Shown: positions 1 through 5,224 of the stretch, piece after piece
How the letters are laid out: each line of letters starts with the position of its first letter
Position numbering within the stretch: position 1 is the stretch's first letter
Source: an uncultured Ideonella sp.
Lineage (GTDB): Bacteria; Pseudomonadota; Gammaproteobacteria; Burkholderiales; Burkholderiaceae
Direction: 5' to 3'
NCBI GenBank assembly: GCA_946479475.1
Contig: CAMLGG010000336.1
Span: 1 to 5,224, forward strand
DNA length: 5,224 nt
Position numbers and translations under genes: made by a program
The notes under the pieces: generated by a model
Seen by the model: the letters and a program-made list of their open reading frames with translations, nothing else
Database searches by the model: none
Told to the model about the DNA's origin: nothing

Positions 1-2
1 CC

Positions 3-671
3 ATCGTCGGCCCGAACGGCGCGGGCAAGTCGACGCTGCTGCGCGCGCTCGCCGGCCTCGTCGAGCCTCGCAACGGTGAAGTGCGGCTCGGGGGAAAGAG
101 GCTCCTCGACTGGTCGCGCCGCGAAAGGGCGCAGCGCCTGGCCTGGCTGGCGCAGGCCGGGCCGGTCGGCGATGGGTTGACAGCGCGCGAGACGGTCGCG
201 CTGGGCCGCCTGCCTCACCAGGGCCTGCTCGGCCCTTCCACCCGCGCCGACGAGGCGGCCATCGATGCGGCCATGCACGCCACGGGCTGCACCGCCTGGG
301 CCGCGCGCCGGTTGAACGGCCTGTCCGGCGGCGAGCGACAGCGCGTGCTGCTGGCTCGCGCCCTGGCCACAGGCGCGCCGGTGCTGCTCCTGGACGAGCC
401 CACCGCGCACCTCGATCCGCCGCACCAGGTCTCGCTGGTGAAGCTGTTGCGCCGCCTGGCCGCCACGCACACCGTGGTCACCGTCCTGCACGAGCTCACG
501 CTCGCCTTGCGGGCCGACCGCCTGCTCGTGATGCGCGATGGCGCCGTGCGGGCGGAAGGTCCGTCGACGGAGCCTGCGGTCCGCTCGGCCCTGCAGGCGG
601 CCTTCGACCACGCCATCCACATCGACGACTGCGGCGGCCACCCGGTGGCCCTGCCGCGCCTGGAGGACTGA
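3..671 (+). CDS. btuD: ABC transporter ATP-binding protein, probable corrinoid importer ATPase (5' partial)
   Basis: This is the ATP-hydrolysing subunit of a FecE/BtuD-type importer; it would sit on the inner face of the membrane and drive a BtuC-like permease. The reading frame is open from the left edge, so the N-terminus lies outside the window; 222 residues are visible and about 30 are missing compared with usual members. Numbering from the first visible codon, Walker A GPNGAGKST is at 3-11, the Q-loop Gln at 51, the signature LSGGERQ at 107-113, Walker B ending in Asp131-Glu132, the D-loop 'AHLD' just after it, and the H-loop His at 163. All catalytic elements are intact. A GTG at 81 is not the start, because Walker A lies upstream of it in the same frame. 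The stop TGA directly abuts the ATG of cobO. The family also imports siderophores and haem; the corrinoid assignment is inferred from the cobalamin neighbours. Confidence 0.88.
   Translation: MVGPNGAGKSTLLRALAGLVEPRNGEVRLGGKRLLDWSRRERAQRLAWLAQAGPVGDGLTARETVALGRLPHQGLLGPSTRADEAAIDAAMHATGCTAWAARRLNGLSGGERQRVLLARALATGAPVLLLDEPTAHLDPPHQVSLVKLLRRLAATHTVVTVLHELTLALRADRLLVMRDGAVRAEGPSTEPAVRSALQAAFDHAIHIDDCGGHPVALPRLED
662..666 (+). promoter_or_regulatory. Shine-Dalgarno of cobO inside the end of the ABC ATPase gene
   Basis: GGAGG lies five bases before the ATG at 672, within the last codons of the upstream gene. It is the strongest ribosome site in the window. It supports 672 as the cobO start and suggests re-initiation by ribosomes finishing the ATPase. 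Confidence 0.7.
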
Positions 672-1241
672 ATGCAGATCGAAGCCCCACCCACCAAGCG
701 GACCACGTCCAGGCCCGAAGGCGAAAGGCGCGGCCTGGTGCTCGTCCACACCGGCGACGGCAAAGGCAAGAGCACGGCGGCCTTCGGCCTGGCCCTGCGC
801 GCCCACGGCCGCGGCAAGCCGGTGAAGGTCTACCAGTTCATGAAGGTGCCCTCGGCGCGCTTCGGCGAGCACCGCCTGTTCGAGCAGCTCGGCGTGCCCA
901 TCGAAGGGCTAGGCGACGGCTTCAGCTGGAAGAGCCGCGACCTCGACCATTCGGCGCAGCTCGCGCGCGAGGGCTGGGCGCGCGCCGAGGCGACGATCCG
1001 CGCCGGCGAGCACTTCCTCGTCGTGCTCGACGAGATCATGTACCCCCTGCGCTACGGCTGGATTCCGCTGGAGGCGGTGCTGGCGGCGCTGCGCGGGCGG
1101 CCGCCGCACACGCACGTCGTGCTCACCGGGCGCAGCGCACCGGAAGAGCTGGTCGAGCTGGCCGACACGGTGACCGAGATGCGGCTGGTCAAGCACCACT
1201 ACCAGGCCGGCGTGCCGGCCCAGCGCGGGATCGAGGACTGA
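672..1241 (+). CDS. cobO: Cob(I)yrinic acid a,c-diamide adenosyltransferase (CobO/BtuR type)
   Basis: The enzyme transfers the 5'-deoxyadenosyl group of ATP to the cobalt of reduced corrinoids, in the cytoplasm, and works both in de novo synthesis and in salvage. The product has 189 residues, close to the family norm of about 180-200. A polar N-terminal tail (1-20) precedes the P-loop GDGKGKST at 28-35, which is the CobA/CobO-specific ATP site. Further family landmarks are '[10 protein letters not shown]' near the middle, the Walker B-like [12 protein letters not shown] with Asp120-Glu121, LTGR, and the C-terminal [14 protein letters not shown], matching the usual pattern ending in G-x-x-A-Q-x-G-I-E. 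The ATG follows the upstream stop with no gap and has GGAGG five bases before it. The stop overlaps the next ATG by one base. This is not the PduO or EutT type of adenosyltransferase, which have unrelated folds. Confidence 0.96.
   Translation: MQIEAPPTKRTTSRPEGERRGLVLVHTGDGKGKSTAAFGLALRAHGRGKPVKVYQFMKVPSARFGEHRLFEQLGVPIEGLGDGFSWKSRDLDHSAQLAREGWARAEATIRAGEHFLVVLDEIMYPLRYGWIPLEAVLAALRGRPPHTHVVLTGRSAPEELVELADTVTEMRLVKHHYQAGVPAQRGIED
1233..1237 (+). promoter_or_regulatory. Shine-Dalgarno of the DUF71 gene at the cobO end
   Basis: GAGGA ends three bases before the ATG at 1241, a short spacing. It sits in the codons for the last residues of CobO. The nine-base string gaggactga is identical to the end of the preceding ATPase gene. 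It supports the 1241 start together with the TGATG stop-start overlap. Confidence 0.5.
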
Positions 1242-1909
1242 TGCGCGCCGCGATCAGCTGGAGCGCCGGCAAGGACTCCTGCCTTGCGCTGCTGCGCGCG
1301 CGCGAGGCGGGGCTGGACGTGCGGACCTTCCTCACCATGTGCGACACCGACGGGACGAGCAAGAGCCACGCGTTGCCATCCGCCCTGGTCGCCGCGCAGG
1401 TCGCGGCGCTTGGAGGCACGTGGCTTCCCGCCCTCGTCGCTCCCGGCGACTACGGCCACGCCTTCGTCGCCGCCCTGCAGGCGCTGAAGGCAGGGGGCCA
1501 CAGCCACATGGTCTTCGGCGACATCGACCTGCAGGCCCATCGCGACTGGCTGGAGCCGATGTGCGAGCGCGCCGGCCTGCAGGCCGTGTTCCCGCTGTGG
1601 GGCGAGCCGCGCGCGGCGCTGGCCGGGGAGATCGTGCGTCGCGGCATCCGCGCGCGCCTCGTCTGCATCGACACGGCGAAGCTGGACGCCTCCTTCTGCG
1701 GGGCCGAATACGACGCGGCGCTGCTGGCGCGGCTGCCTGCCGGCGTGTGCCCCTGCGGAGAGGAAGGCGAGTTCCACACCTTCGTCTGGGGCGGGCCGGG
1801 CTTTGCGGCGCCGTTGAAGCTCGGGGCAGGGGCGCCGCGCCGCGAGCCCTCGCGGCCGCCGCTGTCGCCCACCGAGCTCGTGTTCCAGCCGCCGGAGCTG
1901 CTGGCGTGA
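1241..1909 (+). CDS. DUF71/COG2102 PP-loop ATPase (Dph6-like), B12-cluster type
   Basis: This is a 222-residue protein of the PP-loop (adenine nucleotide alpha hydrolase) superfamily, soluble and with no signal peptide. The N-terminal strand leads into the PP-loop SAGKDS at 8-13, where the canonical form is SGGKDS. Mid-protein it has FGDIDLQAHRDW, then VFPLWGEP, and later CPCGEEGEFHTFV, with Cys170, Cys172 and His179; this last block is the family hallmark. A Pro/Arg-rich tail follows from about residue 195. In eukaryotes and archaea, Dph6 uses ATP and ammonium to amidate diphthine on elongation factor 2. Bacteria are not known to make diphthamide, so that name should not be transferred. Published comparative genomics of DUF71 predicted a bacterial subgroup acting in B12 salvage, and its place between cobO and cbiB fits that. 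ATP-dependent amidation or adenylation of a corrinoid carboxylate is my inference. It overlaps cobO by one base and cbiB by four. Confidence 0.85.
   Translation: MRAAISWSAGKDSCLALLRAREAGLDVRTFLTMCDTDGTSKSHALPSALVAAQVAALGGTWLPALVAPGDYGHAFVAALQALKAGGHSHMVFGDIDLQAHRDWLEPMCERAGLQAVFPLWGEPRAALAGEIVRRGIRARLVCIDTAKLDASFCGAEYDAALLARLPAGVCPCGEEGEFHTFVWGGPGFAAPLKLGAGAPRREPSRPPLSPTELVFQPPELLA
1894..1897 (+). promoter_or_regulatory. Shine-Dalgarno deciding the GTG start of cbiB
   Basis: GGAG lies eight bases before the GTG at 1906. No ATG is available in this frame near the conserved N-terminus, and the LD...G...HP motif begins 14 residues after this codon. The ribosome site plus the GTGA stop-start overlap therefore select 1906, although the frame stays open far upstream. 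Confidence 0.55.
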
Positions 1910-2820
1910 CGATCGCCGCGCTGGCGCTTCTGGTGGCCTGGGCGCTGGATGCCTGCTTCGGCGAGTGGCCGAACCGCTGGCATCCGGTGGCCGCGCTGGG
2001 CCGCGTGCTGGGGCCGCTCGGACGCCGCATCAGCACTTGGGCGCCACGGCCCGCCTTCGTGGCTGGGGCTGCCTCGTGGATCGCCCTGGCTGCGTTGATT
2101 GGTGGGGTGGCCTGGGCGATCGAATCGGTGCTGTCCACCCGCTGGCCCGCCGCCGGCGCGGCCGTGGCGCTGGGCGTGCTGCTCAAGCCCTGCTTCGCCT
2201 GGCGCATGCTGCGCGAAGAGGTCGGCGCGGTGGAAGCGGCACTCGGGACCGAGGGCCTCGAAGCTGCGCGTGCGCGGCTGGCACGCCTGGTCAGCCGCGA
2301 CGTGATGCAGGCCGATGCGGCAGCGGTGCGCGAGGCGGCCATCGAGACGCTGGCCGAGAACCTCAACGACTCGGTGGTCGCGCCACTGGCCTGGTACGCC
2401 GTCTTCGGCCTGGCCGGCGCGGCGGTCTACCGGTTCGCCAACACGGCCGATGCGATGTGGGGCTACCGCGGCCGCTACGAGTGGGCCGGCAAGTGGGCAG
2501 CCCGGGCCGACGACGTGCTGTCGTGGGTGCCGGCGCGCGTCACGGCCGTCCTGCTGCTCGGCTGGCGGCCGGGGGCTTGGCCGGCGCTGGCGAAGGAGGC
2601 CTGTCGCACGCCGTCGCCCAACGGCGGCTGGCCGATGGGCGCGATGGCGCTGCGTCTCGGGATCGGGCTCGCCAAGCCTGGCGTGTATGCCCTGAACGCC
2701 GAGGCTGCGTCCCCGGACGGGTCTGCGTTTCGCGCGGCCTTGCTTCGCGCAGGGTTCGCGGCCTGGGCGGCGCTGGCCGTGACCGCGCTCGCGCTGTTCG
2801 CCAAGGGACTCGCTTCATGA
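1906..2820 (+). CDS. cbiB: Adenosylcobinamide-phosphate synthase CbiB (CobD in P. denitrificans naming)
   Basis: This integral membrane enzyme condenses adenosyl-cobyric acid with (R)-1-amino-2-propanol (phosphate) to give adenosyl-cobinamide (phosphate). Starting at GTG 1906 it has 304 residues, against about 310-320 for typical members. The N-terminal hydrophobic helix carries Asp15, then Gly19-Glu20 and His26-Pro27, which is the LDxxxGDPxxxxHPV motif with Glu in place of Asp. Two hydrophobic stretches follow at about 47-95. The conserved core runs SRD (130-132), AAIETLAENLNDSVVAPL (144-161), YRFANTADAMWGY (175-187), ARADDVLSWVPAR (199-211) and TPSPNGGWP (235-243). A last hydrophobic helix lies near the C-terminus. 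The frame is open far upstream, but that part is a shadow of the DUF71 gene and lacks family motifs. The gene overlaps its neighbours by four bases at each end (GTGA and ATGA). Confidence 0.95.
   Translation: MTIAALALLVAWALDACFGEWPNRWHPVAALGRVLGPLGRRISTWAPRPAFVAGAASWIALAALIGGVAWAIESVLSTRWPAAGAAVALGVLLKPCFAWRMLREEVGAVEAALGTEGLEAARARLARLVSRDVMQADAAAVREAAIETLAENLNDSVVAPLAWYAVFGLAGAAVYRFANTADAMWGYRGRYEWAGKWAARADDVLSWVPARVTAVLLLGWRPGAWPALAKEACRTPSPNGGWPMGAMALRLGIGLAKPGVYALNAEAASPDGSAFRAALLRAGFAAWAALAVTALALFAKGLAS
2803..2808 (+). promoter_or_regulatory. Shine-Dalgarno of cobC inside the cbiB end
   Basis: AAGGGA ends eight bases before the ATG at 2817, within the last codons of cbiB. It supports 2817 rather than any upstream start in the long open frame that precedes cobC. 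Confidence 0.5.
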
Positions 2821-3824
2821 GCCGGGTGCACGGCGGGCCGGATGCGCTCGGCGTTGCGCGCTGGGATTTCTCCACCAACGCGAACGCTGCCGGCCCGTGC
2901 CCGCACGCGCTCGATGCGCTCAGGCGCGCGGAGCCTTCCCGCTATCCCGACCCTGGGTACCACGCCCTGCGCGAGCGGCTCGCCGCATGGCACGGCGTGG
3001 CGGCTTCGCGGATCGTCGTCGCGGCCAGCGCCAGCGAGTTCATCCAGCGCATCACGGTGGTGGGGGCACGGCTGGCGCCGGGCCCGGTGCAGGTCCCGCT
3101 GCATGCCTACGGCGACTACGCTTCAGCGGCGCAGGCGAACGGACGGCCGGTGGTGGTCGAAGGGCAGGGCGTCGGCGCGGTGCCGACGCTGCGCTGGTGC
3201 GCCGATCCCTCCAGCCCGCTGGGGCAGGACAGCCCTGTGCCGGCTGAGGTGCCGGACTGCGCGACGGTCCTCGACGCGGTCTATGCCCCGCTGCGGCTCG
3301 AAGGCACGAGTGCGTGGGGCCGTGACAAGCGCGATGCCGCGTTCGAGCTGCACAGCCCCAACAAGGCGCTGGGCGTGCCGGGTGTGCGAGCGGCTTACGC
3401 AATAGCGCCGCGCGGCGACGCGGGGCATTGGTGCGACGGCCTTGGGGCCGCCGAGCCCTCCTGGCCGATAGGCGCGCATGGCGTGGCGCTTCTCGAAGCG
3501 TGGTCCGATGAGCCCGCGCAGCGATGGCTCGCTGCCCGGAGGCCCCGTCTGCACGGATGGAAGCGGACGCTCGTTCAGTTGCTGGAGCGTGCGGACGCCG
3601 AAGTGCTGCCGAGCGTGACGCCCTTCGTCTGCGCGCGTCTGCCCGCGCACGCAACGGCCCAAGCATTGCGCACTCGCGGCGTCGGCGTGCGCGACGCGGC
3701 CTCGTTCGGCCTGCCGGGTTGGGTACGCTTGAGCGCGCAGCCGCCCGCGTCCCTGGAGGCCCTCGGCCAGGCGCTGCAAGAGCTTCGGGAAGACACCTTG
3801 TTGAAGACCACGGGATCCTCATGA
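2817..3824 (+). CDS. cobC: Threonine-phosphate decarboxylase-like PLP enzyme (CobC; CobD in Salmonella naming)
   Basis: This is a fold-type I PLP protein of the HisC-like aminotransferase superfamily. The family makes (R)-1-amino-2-propanol O-2-phosphate from L-threonine O-3-phosphate, the substrate that CbiB attaches. From ATG 2817 it has 335 residues, about the length of CobC of P. denitrificans. Visible landmarks are DFSTNANAAGP near 17-27, RYPDPGYHALRERLA, ASASEF (the usual glycine-rich PLP-phosphate region, altered), HAYGDYASAA, Asp153-x-x-Tyr156 (pyridine-ring Asp and its partner Tyr), the Schiff-base Lys183 in SPNKALGVPGVRAAYA, and Arg304 in WVRLSAQP, the probable substrate-carboxylate Arg. 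The block that normally reads NPNNPTG is DPSSPLGQ (130-137), placing Ser133 where an Asn is expected. The frame is open upstream to about 1965, but that stretch is a shadow of cbiB. It carries two rare ATA codons (3402, 3468). Both ends overlap neighbours by four bases. Confidence 0.88.
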   Translation: MSRVHGGPDALGVARWDFSTNANAAGPCPHALDALRRAEPSRYPDPGYHALRERLAAWHGVAASRIVVAASASEFIQRITVVGARLAPGPVQVPLHAYGDYASAAQANGRPVVVEGQGVGAVPTLRWCADPSSPLGQDSPVPAEVPDCATVLDAVYAPLRLEGTSAWGRDKRDAAFELHSPNKALGVPGVRAAYAIAPRGDAGHWCDGLGAAEPSWPIGAHGVALLEAWSDEPAQRWLAARRPRLHGWKRTLVQLLERADAEVLPSVTPFVCARLPAHATAQALRTRGVGVRDAASFGLPGWVRLSAQPPASLEALGQALQELREDTLLKTTGSS

Positions 3825-5224
3825 CGACGGCACGCGCGATCATGGTGTGGGGCTGCTCCAGCGGCGCCGGAAAGAGCCTGCTGACGACGGCCCTGTGCCG
3901 CTGGGCGGCGCGACGCGGCATCGACGTCGCGCCCTTCAAGGCACAGAACATGAGCAACAACGCCCGCGTGGTCGCGGGCCAGAACGGCCGGTATGGCGAG
4001 ATAGGCGCCGCGCAGTACTTCCAGGCGCTGGCAGCTCGCGTCGAGCCGAGTACCGACATGAACGCGGTGCTGCTCAAGCCCGAGGGCGAGACGGCGAGCC
4101 AGGTGGTGGTCAACGGCAAGGTGGCGCCGGGCCTCTCGCGCCTGCCCTGGCGCGAGCGCAGCCACCAGCTGGCGATGGCCGCCCGCGAGAGCTTCGCCCG
4201 CCTGCGCGCACGCCACGAGCTGCTGGTGATCGAGGGCGCGGGCTCCCCTGCCGAGATCAACCTCGCGGCCGAGGACTACGTCAACCTCGGCACCGCGCGC
4301 TGGGCCGCCGAGAGCGGCCGGCTTTCGAGCCTGATGGTGGCCGACATCGACCGCGGAGGCGCGTTCGCCCACTGCTACGGCAGCTGGGCCCTTCTGCCCA
4401 AGGACCTGCGGCCTACGCTCGCCGGCTTCGTCTTCAACAAGTTCCGCGGTGATGCCGGCCTGCTCGCGCCCGGCCCCGAGCAGCTCCAGCAGATGACCGG
4501 CGTGCCGGTCGCCGCGGTGCTCCCGATGCGGCGAGATCACGGCGTGCCGGAGGAAGACGGCGTCTTCGACCACCACCCCATCGGCTCCGCCGCGCCGCCG
4601 CAGGGTCCTGCCGCGCCCGTGCGCACGGTCGCGGTGGTCGCCTACCCCCAGGTGAGCAACCTCGACGAGTTCCAGCCGCTGCGCCAGGTGCCGGGCCTGC
4701 GCCTGGTCTGGGCCCGCAGCGTGGCCCAGCTGCATGGCGCGGACTGGATCATCCTGCCCGGGTCCAAGCAGGTCAGCGGCGACCTGGCCTGGCTGCGCGC
4801 GCAAGGCATGGACCGGATGCTTCGCCTGTACGCGGCGGCCGGACGGCCCCTGCTGGGCGTTTGCGGCGGATTGCAGATGCTCGGGCGCACGCTGTCCGAC
4901 CCCGAAGGTGTCGATGGCGAGGCGGGCAACTGGCCGGGCCTGGACCTGCTGCCGCTGGTGACCCGCTACGAGGCTCCCAAGCGGGTGGGCCGGGCCGGCG
5001 GCCAGTTCACCGGCCTGGCCGCCGGCCCGTGGCGGCCGCTGAACGGCGCCGAGATCACCGGCTACGAGATCCGCCAGGGCCGCACCGCCTCGCTCGAAGG
5101 GCAGGGCGCCACGGTCGCCCTGCGAGACAAGGACGGCCAGCCGCTGGCCTGGGCCTCGGGCTCGGTGCTGGCCACGTCGGTGCATGGCCTGTTCGAGTCG
5201 CCGGCCGTTCTGCGTGCGCTCTTC
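3821..5224 (+). CDS. cobQ: Cobyric acid synthase CobQ (3' partial)
   Basis: This glutamine amidotransferase makes four ATP-dependent amidations (b, d, e and g side chains) of adenosyl-cobyrinic acid a,c-diamide, giving adenosyl-cobyric acid. The 468 visible codons run open to the right edge; about 20 residues are probably missing. The N-terminal dethiobiotin-synthetase-like ATPase domain has the P-loop GCSSGAGKS at 11-19, PFKAQNMSNN, MNAVLLKP, EGAGSPAEINL (138-148), DIDRGG (175-180), FNKFRGD and PEEDGVFD. The C-terminal class I glutamine amidotransferase domain has WIILPGSK, the nucleophile Cys348 in GVCGGLQMLG, GYEIRQGRT, and catalytic His455 in SVHGLFES. A short insert, QNGRY (54-58), precedes GEIG (59-62), where many homologues read directly GGEIG. 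The start rests on an ATGA overlap with cobC and a weak GGGA five bases upstream; Met8 is possible but less likely. CobB/CbiA is excluded by the EGAGSPAEINL and DIDRGG blocks. Confidence 0.96.
   Translation, partial: MTTARAIMVWGCSSGAGKSLLTTALCRWAARRGIDVAPFKAQNMSNNARVVAGQNGRYGEIGAAQYFQALAARVEPSTDMNAVLLKPEGETASQVVVNGKVAPGLSRLPWRERSHQLAMAARESFARLRARHELLVIEGAGSPAEINLAAEDYVNLGTARWAAESGRLSSLMVADIDRGGAFAHCYGSWALLPKDLRPTLAGFVFNKFRGDAGLLAPGPEQLQQMTGVPVAAVLPMRRDHGVPEEDGVFDHHPIGSAAPPQGPAAPVRTVAVVAYPQVSNLDEFQPLRQVPGLRLVWARSVAQLHGADWIILPGSKQVSGDLAWLRAQGMDRMLRLYAAAGRPLLGVCGGLQMLGRTLSDPEGVDGEAGNWPGLDLLPLVTRYEAPKRVGRAGGQFTGLAAGPWRPLNGAEITGYEIRQGRTASLEGQGATVALRDKDGQPLAWASGSVLATSVHGLFESPAVLRALF

Noticed and set aside
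81..83. GTG at 81 as the start of the ABC ATPase
   Set aside because: Walker A is encoded in the same frame upstream at 9-35, so the gene continues past the left edge.
1339..1905. Possible long N-terminal extension of CbiB in the same open frame
   Set aside because: The stretch is Arg-rich with no family motif and is the shadow of the DUF71 gene. The conserved CbiB N-terminus begins right after GTG 1906, which has a ribosome site.
1332..2366. A 344-codon minus-strand open frame across the DUF71 gene and cbiB
   Set aside because: Its Ser/Ala/Arg-rich sequence has no motif and lies antisense to two genes with conserved motifs.
1965..2816. Possible N-terminal extension of CobC, read as a 619-residue fusion
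   Set aside because: The upstream part is a Gly/Arg-rich shadow of cbiB. The ATG at 2817 has a Shine-Dalgarno site and gives the normal CobC length.
3052..4260. A 402-codon minus-strand open frame across cobC and cobQ
   Set aside because: Composition is Arg/Ala/Pro-rich and low in complexity, typical of a shadow frame, and it spans the junction of two well-supported + strand genes.
3847..4452. A 201-codon + strand open frame within cobQ
   Set aside because: It is an Arg/Gly-rich out-of-frame shadow of the CobQ ATPase domain.
3575..5185. A 536-codon open frame on the minus strand opposite cobQ
   Set aside because: Long antisense frames are expected in GC-rich coding DNA with few stop codons. 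It shows no recognisable domain, and the opposite strand carries CobQ with all its catalytic motifs.
1..5224. Cobalamin riboswitch, internal promoter, terminator, CRISPR array, transposon or RNA gene
   Set aside because: The genes leave no intergenic space, and I saw no repeat array, transposase, tRNA or terminator-like hairpin followed by a T run. A riboswitch, if present, should lie upstream of the window.

Overview
The window is a gapless stretch of a cobalamin (vitamin B12) uptake and late-biosynthesis operon, all on the + strand. Base composition is very GC-rich, with strong G/C preference at third codon positions. Together with the wording of the protein motifs, for example the CobQ segment around 'NMSNNARVV' and the CobC segment 'SPNKALG', this suggests a high-GC betaproteobacterium of the Burkholderiales. 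That placement is an inference from memory of protein families, not a database result.

Layout: (1) 3-671, the 3' part of an ABC transporter ATPase of the FecE/BtuD type, cut by the left edge; (2) 672-1241, cobO (corrinoid adenosyltransferase, also btuR/cobA); (3) 1241-1909, a PP-loop ATPase of the DUF71/COG2102 (Dph6-like) family, whose exact reaction in bacteria is not known to me; (4) 1906-2820, cbiB (cobD in Pseudomonas denitrificans naming), a membrane enzyme that joins the aminopropanol arm to cobyric acid; (5) 2817-3824, cobC (cobD in Salmonella naming), a PLP enzyme that supplies the aminopropanol phosphate; (6) 3821 to the right edge, cobQ (cobyric acid synthase), missing only its last residues. 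Every junction is adjacent or overlapping (0, 1, 4, 4 and 4 bases), so the genes very probably form one translationally coupled transcript. There is no intergenic space for a promoter, riboswitch or terminator. Any B12 riboswitch controlling this unit must lie upstream of the window.

How the genes fit together: the ABC ATPase would power corrinoid import. CobO puts the 5'-deoxyadenosyl group on the cobalt. CobQ amidates adenosyl-cobyrinic acid a,c-diamide to adenosyl-cobyric acid. CobC makes (R)-1-amino-2-propanol O-2-phosphate from threonine phosphate, and CbiB attaches it to give adenosyl-cobinamide (phosphate). Nucleotide-loop assembly genes (cobU/cobP, cobT, cobS, cobC-type phosphatase) are not in the window.

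The most interesting item is the DUF71 ATPase lying between cobO and cbiB. Its diphthamide role is impossible in bacteria as far as is known, so its position argues for an ATP-dependent step on a corrinoid. The second is the CobC protein, where the usual PLP-contacting Asn appears to be Ser and the glycine-rich PLP-phosphate region is altered. I see no mobile element, CRISPR array, RNA gene or wholly new system here.
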